Shown here piece after piece: positions 1-10,775 of a stretch of 64,000 nucleotides of DNA. The DNA comes from Lepidonotus clava (Eukaryota; Annelida; Polychaeta; Phyllodocida; Polynoidae). The translations under genes were made by a program, and so were the position numbers. Position 1 is the first letter of the stretch, and each line of letters begins with the position of its first letter. Where the stretch lies: the NCBI GenBank assembly GCA_936440205.1, contig OW387141.1:45021307-45085306 (forward strand), given 5' to 3'. The notes under the pieces were generated by a model. It had not been told where the DNA came from, made no database searches, and was given only the letters and a program-made list of their open reading frames with translations.

Positions 1-892
1 ACCTGAACTTTGTTTTGACAGTTGCCGCTTGTGTATAGGTTATCACTGTTGAACAGAGAAATTAAATCTGTATACCTAGGTGTGCTTGACTGCAGATGCT
101 GTCTAGCGTCTACTTATAATAATTATGTCAAACACAAAATTGTAAACGTTTAAAATTCCCCACTGTTAACTATCTGTAAGAGGAGGACACGGTTAGGGTA
201 AAGGTGAATTACTTCTTGACAGTTTGTATTTTTCATATTGAATCGGTCCTACTGATATTCTAATTATGTTCTTAAATGGTTTATACTCATGTAATTGATC
301 ATTCATCTTATACCTATATACCGTTATATCATCAATATTCCACCAATTCACACAAAATTCATTCACTTGAATCTTAATTTAATGGTTTCTGCATAAAATA
401 ATTTCAGCTACTGGCCTCCATGACAATGATGGAGATAACAAAAGAGAAGGCGTGTACTGTCTGTAGACACGTTTTGATACCTTGTCTGCATTGTAACGCT
501 GCATAATTAACATTGTTCTTGAAATTAAACAAGGTAGATCCCAGCTCACCATCGACCACATAGAAGGTAAAACCCCACTCATTCTTAAGGTAGACAGAGG
601 AGTATAAGAGCGCTCCTGATTGTTGTGTGATTGTAATGTGATTGTTCCGTGATTGTCCTGTCATTGCTGTATGATTGCTGCATGGTGTCGGTACGCCCAC
701 ACCGCCGTCTAGCCTCCCCCGGCGGTTTAATTGTTCCCCTTAATGCGGTGGGCCCTCCCCCTTACGGCCGGAGACAATAAAGAGTTCCCTTTATTGCCTC
801 AATAGAAGCCACCACCACCTGTTATTATAACGCAGGATCGGCCAAGGCTGCAATAAAACATTCAAATATAACCGGGGAGGAGGGGAGAAGCT
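1..892. other. no gene recognised
   Basis: I see no coding region that I can support. A minus-strand open frame at 404-700 has no recognisable domain. The only local structure is a short inverted repeat at about 772-799, with 8-bp arms CAATAAAG and CTTTATTG, next to C-rich sequence. Confidence 0.5.
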
Positions 893-1684
893 TATGCTTA
901 CGTGCGGTAAGACGTCATTTTCAGTCTGTGTTATGTTAGTTTGTTATTGCCACAAACTGATAATGTTGTCATTTGGAGTATCAAGACCTCTAACGCACAT
1001 TTTAACATAAGAATGTAATATATATATATATATATATATATATAATGTATCATGTATCATGTATCTTTTATTTGTATAGGAGTATTTCTATGATTAGAAA
1101 TTTGTATAGGAGTTAACTATGAATAGCTTGCTATGTGGTTGTAAGTATACTAATGCATCTTTAATGTCAATGGCCATTTAATGAGTTTTCATGACGTAAA
1201 TACTACTATAAATATTGAAGCATGGGTCAGGTTCTGAAACCCCCTCTTATGTGATAGATATGCTGAGAAAGACTTTCTTTTTCTCGTAACAAATGCAATC
1301 TGAGATTGTAAGAAATGCGTGATGGGAAACGCCTACGTGTGGTAAGGCGTCGTTTTCAGTCTGTGTTATGTGAGTTTTGTTATTGCCACAAACCGAAAGT
1401 GGCGTCATTGAGAATTATCAAAACCTTTTTTACTTTATACGTTATGAACTTTATGTACCAAAGTTGCAATAACATAGAAGGTTTTTGTAAGTATACTATT
1501 GCACCTATAATATGAATGGCCATTTAAGGAGGTTTCAAGACCTATAATGCTACTATAAAGATCGGAGCATACGTCATTGTATTGGTTTCTGGAACTCCCT
1601 CTTATGTAATAAATATGCGGAGACACACTGTATTGATATCTTTTTCTTGTACCAACTGACAATCTTCAGATTATAAGAAATGCG
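893..1684 (+). repeat. two-copy diverged tandem duplication (about 400 bp units)
   Basis: Copy 1 is about 893-1318 and copy 2 about 1326-1684. Both begin with a TACGTG.GGTAAG.CGTC motif, share TTTTCAGTCTGTGTTATG and TTATTGCCACAAAC, continue with CTCTTATGT.ATA.ATATGC, and end in AGATT.TAAGAAATGCG. The offset falls from about 436 bp at the start to about 365 bp at the end, because copy 1 contains an extra segment with a (TA)n run. Short open frames in each copy are not conserved between them, so I do not call a gene. Confidence 0.65.
1018..1044. repeat. (TA)n microsatellite
   Basis: A pure TA run followed by ATGTATCATGTATC near-repeats. It lies inside copy 1 of the tandem duplication and accounts for part of its greater length. 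Confidence 0.9.
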
Positions 1685-2170
1685 AATTTTTCTCTGTGTT
1701 TAAAAAGAAGTATGTACCGTGATCTGCGACAGCTGCAGCAATAAGAAAATGCTTGCATGCATTTTGCTTTTTTTGACATGGGAAAATACTCTGAGAAGAG
1801 ACGGGCAGGTGCTGAAGGGAGGGGGATCATCACGTTGAGCACATACATAACAATAAAAGACGCGTACTGAACAAATGTTTGAACAAATACCTTGAGATTT
1901 TCTATAGGAACGGATGACACATTAAGCACGAGGAAAACTATTTCACGGTCTTCTACATACTGTAGGCTTCTTGAAAACATTGAAAAAAAGCTTCCATATG
2001 CAAAACGTATTCAGATAATTATAAAATCTTTCAATTTATATACCATTTTTTCCGGTACAGATAAACATGTCAGTCACAGAGTAAGATACGCCAATAATTA
2101 TTAACGTTTATCATAAAGCCAAAACCCTGACTATTTCCCAGACATAACACCAGACCAATCCAGGACACCT
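1685..2170. other. no gene recognised
   Basis: AT-rich sequence with short open frames on both strands that overlap each other and show no domain, splice signals or composition suggesting a gene. Confidence 0.4.
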
Positions 2171-2970
2171 GAGCTAGGTGAGCTGCTCATCTCGGTAGCG
2201 AGCTGCTCACGGAACACGCGCAGACTTTGTGTCTCATACCCCATCTCCGGTCCCTACAACCGTTTACTAAGCCAAAATTCAACCAGACGATTTCAACCAA
2301 GTGGGCTGACTAATCGGCGCTAAAGTCAGCCGATTCTACTAGAATAATCGGCCGATTTTAGCACTGATTCATATAAACTATGTACCTTCAAAATTGCTCA
2401 CTCATTGGTGCTGAAATTAATTTCTTGAACTATTCTCATTTCATAGAAAATGGTCTTCTGTATTTATAAGTAAGGTTTCTGAAACTCTGGGATATACTAC
2501 AATGTGGGCAAAGCTATTGGAATACAAAATTATTTCGATGTATAGATAACGGAAGATTTTTTTTTTATTTCAAAGTGTCACTATAGAGAATCTGTCCAAA
2601 ATTGGTCGATCCTTTTGCTATTAATCGGCCAATTTGAGCACAGATTCAGCCTAGTGGGTAGGGAGCTTCAGATGTGGTCGGACAGAGTAGGGTGAATAGA
2701 GCTGGGGGGAAATAGGGGGGAGTGGTAGGGGCGAGCTGCTCGGGAGCTGCTCAGGCCTCCACACGCGAGCAGCTCCTCGGCCTAATGAGTCGGAGAAACG
2801 CGCCGCGTGCCGCGTGCGTGAGGCGGCGCGCGGAGGTTTACATAGTCGGCGGCGGTGAAGGGGCGCGAACACCCAATCTGCCGCCCCCACACCCCAAGCC
2901 TCCTCCTGGGAGATACCGCCCGGAGGGTGTCTAAGGGTAGGGGTCGGGGGAGGGCTGGCAAAGGGCACTC
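2171..2970. repeat. GC-rich repeat-derived patch with a half MITE end
   Basis: The motif GAGCTGCTC or its reverse GAGCAGCTC occurs several times (near 2177, 2200, 2732, 2743, 2771), the same motif that forms the decamer array at about 14970. Two related stretches containing AATCGGCC lie near 2344 and 2623 as direct repeats. The segment 2649-2667 (GCCTAGTGGGTAGGGAGCTT) closely matches the right end of the TTAA element at 29441-29724, but no matching left end is visible. The CpG-rich part 2760-2960 gives long open frames on both strands that look like composition artefacts. Confidence 0.45.
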
Positions 2971-4155
2971 CATGATGTACGGTCAGAGGGATTGTAAAGG
3001 GCTGCGGAGTTACATTGTGTATGGTAATCATAAGGTAAAATTGGGGGTAAAATTGAAGAAACCTACTAAACTTCACTTGAAATGCTCTTGAAAAGTCTTT
3101 TGGTATGATGCATTGTGGCATGACATACACTGAAATAAGGGATCGGTTATTGGAGTAAAAGATCATTTCAATAGTATACAAGACGGATGAAATTGTTGAT
3201 TAAAATTGTCAAGCATGATATTGATTGCAGATAATGAAGAATGGAATATTTAACTGTTCCTCATTTTGTAAAAATCAAAGATGAATTCCGATAACTACAA
3301 GAGGTACTCTGGATTGCTCTAAGAACTAGTAATGATATCATTAATTAATATTTTAAAATTCGTGTTATTTTCTCCCGCCCCCATCCATCCAAACAAATCT
3401 CCTACTCTAGTTACCAGGACAAAAGACGCACGATTCAACAAATGCCCCCTTCCCCTCCCCCCAAACAGGCTACACATTCCCCTCCTACTCACACACTCTT
3501 GCACTCCCCCCACCACCCACCTTCACACCCCTCCCCCCGTCTCCTCTCGACATGAGACCGTTTCACACTCCCCCCTCGTGCCACAGCCCGGGACGGCCCC
3601 AGGTCGAGGGGTGCGAATGCATCAATACTCTGAAAGAAAAGCACTGACTGCATTAGAGGTGGCGAGGGCTTTACTTTCAACTCTCTTTCAGGGCATTTAT
3701 CGTCGTGGAATGGCGGGGAATAGCCCCCTGAGGGTTTGGCTGCCAAGTCGGCACACTTACGTGTAGCTCTATAAGTTTTTCATTGAAAGGAACATGATTC
3801 TTTGAAGAGGTTTGAATCATTCGGATAAACGCACAGTAGGGCTCTGTAAAAGGGAAAGGAATGGTTACATTGATTCTCAGTATTGATTCAATTTGATTCA
3901 GCCGTTCTGTTCTTTGTGTGGGGTATTACAGTAAGATGCTGAGTGGGAAGATACGTTGGGATTGATTATATTATAGAGAAACCACTGTTTTAAAGTCCAA
4001 GAAAGTGCTTTTAGAAATCACAGAATATAGGTGTTTGCTTTATACTATTTGCATGCGGTGCAGTCTTGAGGCCAATGTACATAATTACTCCAGATATTGC
4101 GGACTCTTAATGTACATTGAATTTCCTGTTGATGAATGCTTCTCCCTTATACATC
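2971..4155. other. no gene recognised; C-rich stretch
   Basis: 3360-3600 is strongly C-rich on the plus strand (runs such as CCCCTTCCCCTCCCCCC), which keeps frames open on both strands without protein-like content. The rest is plain AT-rich sequence. Confidence 0.4.
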
Positions 4156-4159
4156 TTAA

Positions 4160-4722
4160 AGAGAGGGGCCAGTGAAATTTCAATATTGTTAAATTCTCAT
4201 ATCATACTGTAGGTATAGTGCCTAAATATAGATATATGACATCATTGTAACTTTGAAGTGATCCCTTATAATAGAAAACGGTGTCCCTATATCAGATCAC
4301 ACATTGAGCCCCCTGTACACCATGCATAGGCTGTCTGTGTGTGATGTCACACAAAATGACAGTTATATTCAAATTTCAAAATTATAAATCCCATAATAAG
4401 ATATATTTTTGATTTTTCCTTTCATGAATCATTTTATTTGGTTATTTTAAATACATTTAGGCTCATAAAAACACTTAGATAAATCAAATATTGTTATTTT
4501 TTCAGTTTTATCATTTTTCAACTGTTCTGCTTGTGATGTCACATACAGATAATTGCTCTGTGCAGGCACTGTCAGATGCAGGCAGGTGCACTCAATTTGA
4601 TGGAAACAAAATGTGAATAAAACTAAAACTATTAGAGATAAAAGCATAAAATTTGGTATGGTTATTCCCTGGATAGTAAAGATCACGACAGTATACTAAT
4701 TTGAGGTCACTGGCCCCTCCCT
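4160..4722. mobile_element. MITE, TTAA target site (563 bp)
   Basis: Terminal inverted repeats are AGAGAGGGGCCAGTGA (4160-4175) and, reversed, AGGGAGGGGCCAGTGA (4707-4722): 15 of 16 bases match. Both ends abut TTAA (4156-4159 and 4723-4726), the target duplication of piggyBac and Kolobok transposons. The interior is AT-rich, repeats TGTGATGTCACA-like words, and has no transposase frame, so this is a non-autonomous copy. Confidence 0.85.
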
Positions 4723-4726
4723 TTAA

Positions 4727-5161
4727 ACTCCCGCGTGGATATTAATCCATTGCCTGTAACCTATGTTGTTAATCTTCTTGCTTTCTGTGTTACCAAAATA
4801 CAATGAACGAGTCAAACTCCGGCTATTAGCCTGTGTCTCTGGCGATTTCGCTCATGTCTAAATAGAATGTACATATTATATGCATTTTAGTTTTGCACCC
4901 AAAAAATATGGCAATCTATCAGAATTGGCCCATTTTTTTTAGAATCGACCCTATGCATTTTAAAGCCTATTAGACAACTCATTTGTCACAAGTCAATACC
5001 TATGTTGACCATACTCACATATCCTTGTATAACACTATCGCAAGGTCAATGTCCAACGTAATTATAAGCTGATGTAATTCAAATAGATATTCAGCGCAAA
5101 CATTGATTGAATATAATTGGGCTGACGTTAAGAAATATTTGATACAGCAAAAATAGTTAAA
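4727..5161. other. no gene recognised
   Basis: AT-rich spacer between two TTAA MITEs. I see no coding or repeat signal. Confidence 0.4.
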
Positions 5162-5165
5162 TTAA

Positions 5166-5852
5166 CCCTTTCACTGCCGGATAATTCAGGGGATACTTAT
5201 CTATCCAAGGGACCTATTTGTTTAATGCACATTATCCTTCCCACGAACAGTTAGTTGCTATTTTCCCATAATAATTGAACACATGAAAGACTGTTTTGCT
5301 TTTCCTGTAATCATTTGTGAAATCTTTGAAATTTGGTTGCCATGGTAACCAGGTAGCCAACATTAACAGAAAATTGGTAAGTTTTGCACATTTTTCATCA
5401 TTTTATTTCTATTTTTGACCAAAACATTTATATAAATGCATCATGTTATACTTAGAAGCTCTGCAAGGCTATCTAAATCACATAGACTCATGGAAGATAC
5501 ATTCCATAAGTCTAATGTGTCTAAAATGATTTTGGAAAGTCATTTTCTTGACTTTTTCTGGGATGATCATATGCTATATAAATGTGCAAACTATTCCTCA
5601 AAGTACTGAAATATCCCTAAATCGACATGATATGATATATTTAGGATATAATTAAAAGAGAAACATCAAAAACAAGCAAATTAAGGTTAATTTGGGATAA
5701 AGATATACTTTTGAAGCAATTTGGGTGATATTGTGAAATTATGAGCCAAATTTGGGGATTCCTGGAGATTCCCCAGGGATTCCCTGGTGCTATATTTAGC
5801 TCAAGGGGGTTTCCCCTTTTGGCCACTATAGCGGCCTCTGGCAGTGAAAGGG
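5166..5852. mobile_element. piggyBac-like MITE, TTAA target site (687 bp)
   Basis: Perfect 13-bp terminal inverted repeats CCCTTTCACTGCC (5166-5178; reversed at 5840-5852) are flanked by exact TTAA duplications (5162-5165 and 5853-5856). A CCCTTT start followed by a short GC-containing stretch and TTAA duplication is typical of piggyBac-like non-autonomous elements. The interior has no transposase; a 110-codon frame running through its right end is not conserved-looking. Confidence 0.85.
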
Positions 5853-5917
5853 TTAATACAAACCAACCAATTATCATTGGAAAGCATCAAAGTAGGATAA
5901 ATAAACTGTTTGCATCT

Positions 5918-6315
5918 GTGGCCCGTCGCATAACCAAACTCTCGCAAGAGGGATCGATTAAGGATGGATTTGTTTTTTTCTCGCTGTTTTTTTCTCTCCT
6001 TGTTTTTGGAATGTGCCAATTGTCCCTGTTGCGATGGTTTTACACATACTTTGAAGTTAATTTAATTGATTGATAAATACATTTCCGCCACTTACCTCCT
6101 ATATACTTTATAAGATGAGGGACACTGCTATTATTTGTTGAAAACAGAATATTAAAATTAACACCCCAAAATGTCCCCCCGGGACATGAAAGAAAAGGGG
6201 TGGTCAAACCATCCCTGTAAGGATGAAAGGTGGATTCGCTCCCTGTTGAACAGGGAGAGGTCTTTTGAAATGTGCCAATGTTCGCTACAGCGAGACCCGT
6301 TATGCGACGGGGCAC
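5918..6315. mobile_element. short inverted-repeat element (about 400 bp)
   Basis: GTGGCCCGTCGCATAAC (5918-5934) is repeated inverted at 6299-6315 (reads GTGCCCCGTCGCATAAC on the other strand, 16 of 17). TCTCGC follows on both inner sides. A TGTGCCAAT word recurs inside (about 6012 and 6271). No clear target-site duplication is visible, so the family is unassigned. Confidence 0.6.
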
Positions 6316-6324
6316 TGACCACTG

Positions 6325-6347
6325 GTGACAAACATCAGAAAATTCCA
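6325..6347 (+). repeat. direct repeat copy 1 flanking the LINE
   Basis: A 23-bp sequence starting GTGACAAACATCAGAA, repeated at 8611-8633 with one mismatch. The second copy starts exactly where the LINE-derived frame begins, so the pair looks like the LINE target-site duplication. The complication is that 174 bp separates this copy from the LINE poly-A tract. Confidence 0.55.
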
Positions 6348-8610
6348 TGACAAATTTATCGCCTTATCCATAAACTAATGTACCATTAAATGAATACCAT
6401 GTGGCACAAAACTACCTAACGTTTTTGACCTAACTAAAATATTTCAAACAGCATAAAACATAATTATAGACCGATCAAGTTTACAAAAGGTAGCTGCAAA
6501 CTGAGAGATACATACCGTACATTTTTTTTTTTTTTTTTTTTTTTTTTATTTCTTAAACATCTCTTCATTACAAAGTTCTTCCGATGCTGGTGATTTGATA
6601 TATACATAATGATCATAGTAACAACATGATGATTCAAATGATGAACAAATATAATGTACTGTAGATTAATTAACCTTCTTTACAATTTATAACTTACAGG
6701 TTCAGACTAAATACATCTTCTAACACCATTTTTAAATACATTCACATTCACTGCATTTTGCAACGTTGCAGGAACTCCATTCCATAGCTTCTCACCTCTG
6801 TAAAAAGGGCTTTTAAGGACACGTTCCTTTGAAGTAAATTCAATTTTTATTTTAACCTTATTAATACTCCTCAGACATTTTTCACCCCTCCTCTCACATA
6901 GATTTTGACCATGTCTACTTATTTTATACATCATTCTCAATAACATTACTTTTCTTCTATTTTCCAGCATATCTAATCCCAATTCACCGTGTATTTTCAC
7001 CATTTCCAATGTCGATATATACTCGTTTCGTTGCAAAATAGTTTTGATTGCCCTATTTTGCAGCGGCTGCAGTCTAGTAACCTTATCCTTATTTCCTGAT
7101 TCACATACAAATCCACTATAATCAAAAAGAGGTAAAATCATCTGTTTATACAAAAGCAATGCAGTACTTTTATCGATAAATTTCCTTATCTTAGCTAAGG
7201 TTATCAATCGATTATTTACTTTTGATATCACATCCGAAATTAGTCTATTATAGGAAAGCTGGCGATCCAATATCATTCCTAGATACTTATAATACTCAAC
7301 ATTATTTACTATGCATCCTTCCATTGTTATACAAATATTATAATCCCTGACAACATTGCGAGGTCCTACCAGCATGTGTTTTGTTTTTAACTTATTCAGA
7401 ACAATTTTATTCTTATAACACCATGACCAGACATTTCTCAGCTGATCTACACTATTTTTCACCGTCTCTCTCTGCGTTTTTCCTGTACAAACAATTACCG
7501 TGTCGTCCGCATACATATTGTAATAAACATTAATTACCTTATTGCAAATATCATTTATATAAATGATAAAGAGTAATGGCCCGAGTGGACTCCCTTGATA
7601 AACCCCACATTTAACAGATGCTTCATTTGAGACAATTGATCCTAACCTCGTAACTTGGGTGCGTTCAGACAAATAACTTGCAAACCATCTAATACACATA
7701 TCATTCAGACCATATTTACGTAATTTACGTAATAATATAACATGATCCACCGTGTTAAACGCCTTTGAATAGTCGAGAAACACACAGCTAGACACATTAT
7801 CATTATTAATATCATTATATAGTTTCTGAAGTAAATCCATAACCGCACTGTCAGTCCCTCTACCCCTCCTAAAACCATGCTGATTGTTACTAAACAAATT
7901 ATTATCCTCAAAATAATTTGATACTTGTCTATATATACACTTTTCTAGTATTTTTCCTACTACACACAAGTTGTTGATAGGTCTCCAATTACTGGCAATC
8001 TTCGGATCTCCTTCTTTTGGAATAGGCGTGATAATGCTTTTCTTCCAACTCACAGGAAATACTCCAGTAAATAAACTCATATTATACAAGTATGTTAGCT
8101 CGGGCACACATATACTTAGGCATTCCTTAAGTATTTTTGAATTTATTCCCTCTACGCCGGATGCTGTGTGGATATCTATTGCCCTGATTAATTTCATAAC
8201 CTCAGTTTGCTCAATTACACCGAATGACATGCCATTAACAAAATCATTTGCTAAATTCATATCTGTTTCAGTCCATGTATCCTTCATATCTTGATGTAGT
8301 ACTTCACTAATACATGCATAGTATTGATTCATATAATCAGCTGCCGCTATACCACTCAGTAAATTTCCATCTCCATCCTGTATTACTTCAACTCCCCTCC
8401 TATTCGATTTCCCAAGGACCTTCTGCTGTAAAACTCGCCAGAACTTCTTTGGATTATCTTTATTAGTTCTTAAACTATCCCTAATAATGTCACCCTTCTT
8501 TTTAGTAATCAAACTGGAAATATTAGATTTCTCCCTCTTATATTTTTTCCACTTCTCAGGTTCCCCCCCCTGGACTGCCACCTTATATAGCTGATTTTTC
8601 TTACATGTGT
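6348..8610 (-). mobile_element. 5'-truncated non-LTR retrotransposon (LINE)
   Basis: On the minus strand the copy runs from about 8610 through a reverse-transcriptase frame (stop near 6707) and a short 3' UTR into a 26-base A tract (plus-strand T run 6522-6547). The apurinic endonuclease part of a full LINE ORF2 and all of ORF1 are absent, so it is heavily 5' truncated, the usual fate of LINE insertions. If the 23-bp direct repeats are the target-site duplication, the insertion also includes 6348-6521 beyond the A tract, possibly a 3' transduction or a later insertion. Confidence 0.75.
6522..6547 (-). repeat. poly-A tract of the LINE (T26 on plus)
   Basis: Twenty-six T on the plus strand, i.e. 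an A tail read in the direction of the LINE, about 160 bp after its stop codon. Confidence 0.9.
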
Positions 8611-8617
8611 GTGACAA
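6707..8617 (-). CDS. LINE ORF2 fragment, reverse transcriptase
   Basis: An uninterrupted frame of about 636 codons encodes the C-terminal part of a LINE polyprotein. Visible in order: a linker before the polymerase (residues 1-150), NWRPI (210-214), QHGFRRGRGT (246-255), the first catalytic Asp block LDYSKAFNTVDH (281-292), QGSPLGPLLF (341-350), the YADD catalytic box (369-372), then the thumb and a C-terminal region ending in a W.GVP.....NVF.FK-like tail. This order and the spacing fit the Jockey/CR1-type superfamily; I do not assign a clade. No natural start exists: the frame opens at the truncation point with a TTG, a stop lies just upstream, and the endonuclease is missing. The frame has no internal stop, so the insertion is fairly recent, but a copy lacking its 5' end cannot mobilise itself. 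Confidence 0.85.
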   Translation of the reverse strand: MSHTCKKNQLYKVAVQGGEPEKWKKYKREKSNISSLITKKKGDIIRDSLRTNKDNPKKFWRVLQQKVLGKSNRRGVEVIQDGDGNLLSGIAAADYMNQYYACISEVLHQDMKDTWTETDMNLANDFVNGMSFGVIEQTEVMKLIRAIDIHTASGVEGINSKILKECLSICVPELTYLYNMSLFTGVFPVSWKKSIITPIPKEGDPKIASNWRPINNLCVVGKILEKCIYRQVSNYFEDNNLFSNNQHGFRRGRGTDSAVMDLLQKLYNDINNDNVSSCVFLDYSKAFNTVDHVILLRKLRKYGLNDMCIRWFASYLSERTQVTRLGSIVSNEASVKCGVYQGSPLGPLLFIIYINDICNKVINVYYNMYADDTVIVCTGKTQRETVKNSVDQLRNVWSWCYKNKIVLNKLKTKHMLVGPRNVVRDYNICITMEGCIVNNVEYYKYLGMILDRQLSYNRLISDVISKVNNRLITLAKIRKFIDKSTALLLYKQMILPLFDYSGFVCESGNKDKVTRLQPLQNRAIKTILQRNEYISTLEMVKIHGELGLDMLENRRKVMLLRMMYKISRHGQNLCERRGEKCLRSINKVKIKIEFTSKERVLKSPFYRGEKLWNGVPATLQNAVNVNVFKNGVRRCI

Positions 8618-8633
8618 ACATCAGAATATTCCA
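8611..8633 (+). repeat. direct repeat copy 2 flanking the LINE
   Basis: Matches 6325-6347 at 22 of 23 bases and abuts the 5' truncation point of the LINE. Best read as the right-hand target-site duplication. Confidence 0.55.
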
Positions 8634-9473
8634 CAACAACTTCCGCGTTCACCACGACAAGGCTTTACTCAGTCTGCACACTTTCCCATGATTTTATCAC
8701 ACAGCCCCCCATCTTCCCACGGTGCTGTTTGCGCCGTGTCCCACTCTCCTCTCCTCTCCTCAGATCAGCTGCCAAATTTAATTCATCACCTTGGCTTTGG
8801 CAGTAGATGTAACCAGTGGTGTTGACAATGTTGTTCTCAGCGCAGATTCACATGCACTATTGGATGGCTAATGTTACATAAATAACATAATGCCGCAACG
8901 TTCTAGTACTTAACCAATATTTGAGCCCCTTCTTGCCAAATAGATTGTAAACAAATATTTGAAATATATCTGAGCATGTTTCACAGGTTGCGCTTAATCA
9001 AGCCTATAGAGTACACTGTAATGGACAGTAAAGGATATGAAGGCAAAAATATAGAATTTAGTGATTTTAGCAAAGGTTATGTAAATGACAGCTTTTAAAG
9101 AGCCTGTCTGTTCAAGCTCTTTAAGCTTTCAAAGTGAGCAACTATGAAAGCCCTGTGGTTCTTTGAACTTATATTGGGTGACATCTCTGTCAAGCCTCAC
9201 TGTAATGACATATCACGTATTTGCTACTTATCAACAGCTACAGTATCTCCATTTGTAACCCCTTTGAGAGTACAATGCAACTACTATCGCAGGTGTTCTT
9301 AGAAAAGAACAAGAACGACTGTCTACTCGAGATGTGTATTTAAAAACGTTTTATTTGTATATTTGTCTTTTATCATTTCGATTAAACTTTTGCACAAAGA
9401 GTTTTTTCCAAAAGTCGTGAAATGTAAACAACACCCTTCCGTGGATCAACTGTGGATGTCAGCCCAAAGTACC
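8634..9473. other. no gene recognised
   Basis: Ordinary AT-rich spacer with no recognisable coding, RNA or repeat signal. Confidence 0.4.
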
Positions 9474-9477
9474 TTAA

Positions 9478-10641
9478 AGGGAGCCAAAAGCAATGTTGTG
9501 TCAAAATATGACAAAATTTTGAAAACTGAAATTATTATGAAAATACATTCTCAAGCTAGTGATCCACGTTGCGACAATTGGGGAACCGACAAAAGAAATT
9601 GTGACTGGACCGATTTCTCAACCGACGGTCTTTTGTCGGTTGAGAATCGGTTTGGCAATTAAACTGCTGGTCCTAAAATCGGTCCAGAATCGGTCCAGAA
9701 TCGGTCCCCTACCCATGATCCATGGTGAGGTTAAAAACCGATACTTTTCTTGTATTCTAGACTATAAATTAGTAGAAATACTATTTAAAAAATCGGTTGG
9801 TTAATTTATCAAAATTTTGCAAATATTTTTATATTTCACTTCTTAATACATTTAATACTACCAGAAATATGTAATATTTAATCTGTTTGATTGATAAAAA
9901 GTAAAAAAGTAAAATACTTGTTGAAAAGCATTAGAAAATATATCATGTGAAAGAGCATTCATTTTAATATCTTTTGGTAACATTTTCATTCTATTATTTC
10001 CAAAAATGAATGAAATAACCTTGAAAATGCATACACATAATAAAATCGGTTCACAATCGGTTCACAATCGGTTCACAATCGGTTCACAATCGGCCCAAAA
10101 TTATTAAACAGGTTTAATAATTTTGTCGGACCGTCGTCGGTTGGAAATCGGTTGGAAATCGGTTGAAATAATTATGTCGGTTGGAAATCAGCTGGAAAAA
10201 ATCGGTTGACATGATCCACGTTGCGATATTTTCCAAAGTGAACCGATTTCCAGCCGATTTCCAGCCGATTTCCAGCCGATTTCCAGCCGATTTTCGAGAT
10301 AGAAAATATTTTGAAAATCGGTTGGAAATCGGTTCAATTTTGTCGCAACGTGGATCACCAGCTTAAGAGTCTAACTTTAGCCATTGGCACAGTATAAATA
10401 ATAATAACTTCACTTAAATTCCTTAATTTTCACATCATGTATGCCTGAAAACAGCAATGTTTGTAAACAAACCAATTTTGGTGGCTCACCAAAATTGACC
10501 TGGGAAGAGTTTTTATGTATTTAAATGCAGTTTAGGTCTGTATTCACAGTTTATATTTTACCATGGGCCTAGGCTATGGCCATAGTATCAATAGTTAATA
10601 GAATTTACAAAATTGTGACCCTACATTGTGTTTGGCTCCCT
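9478..10641. mobile_element. outer MITE (TTAA), interrupted by a second MITE
   Basis: Ends are AGGGAGCCAAAAGCAATGT (from 9478) and, inverted, AGGGAGCCAAACACAATGT (ending 10641), with further matches inward (GTCA). TTAA flanks both ends (9474-9477 and 10642-10645). The interior 9555-10362 is a different inverted-repeat element, so the outer element itself is only about 350 bp. No transposase frame is present. Confidence 0.8.
9555..10362. mobile_element. inner MITE with CGGTT subterminal repeat arrays (808 bp)
   Basis: Terminal inverted repeats GCTAGTGATCCACGTTGCGA (9555-9574) and GCTGGTGATCCACGTTGCGA (inverted, ending 10362) match over 21 of 22 bases. Flanks are TCAA (9551-9554) and TTAA (10363-10366), so a TTAA duplication with one decayed base. 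Inside are dense runs of an 11-bp theme: AATCGGTTCAC four times near 10043-10090, AATCGGTTGGA near 10145-10190 and 10315-10335, and the inverted form CCGATTTCCAG four times near 10243-10290. The terminal sequence GATCCACGTTGCGA recurs internally near 10213. Such subterminal arrays are typical transposase-binding regions. Confidence 0.8.
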
Positions 10642-10775
10642 TTAATGGAAAACAGATAAGGATCCATGACAACTTCTGAACGGTTCGTGTATCGATGTGA
10701 ATACTCACTTATAGAGGTAGTTCCTATGAGGAAGAGAACTGCTTTCCAAGGTACCAGCAATAGGCTATAAGTATC

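Noticed and set aside
2290-2667. Complete MITE ending at 2667
   Set aside because: The right end matches the 29441-29724 family, but the only similar sequence on the left (CAAGTGGGCTG near 2302) is in direct, not inverted, orientation.
2651-3181. 176-codon minus-strand frame
   Set aside because: Covers the CpG- and C-rich patch and repeat-derived sequence; Pro/Arg-rich by composition with several overlapping frames on both strands.
5741-6073. 110-codon plus-strand frame across a MITE end
   Set aside because: It starts inside the piggyBac-like MITE, crosses its terminal repeat and enters another inverted-repeat element; no conserved content.
8607-8825. 72-codon plus-strand frame beside the LINE
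   Set aside because: It begins in the 23-bp flanking repeat, has no domain, and lies on the opposite strand to the LINE.
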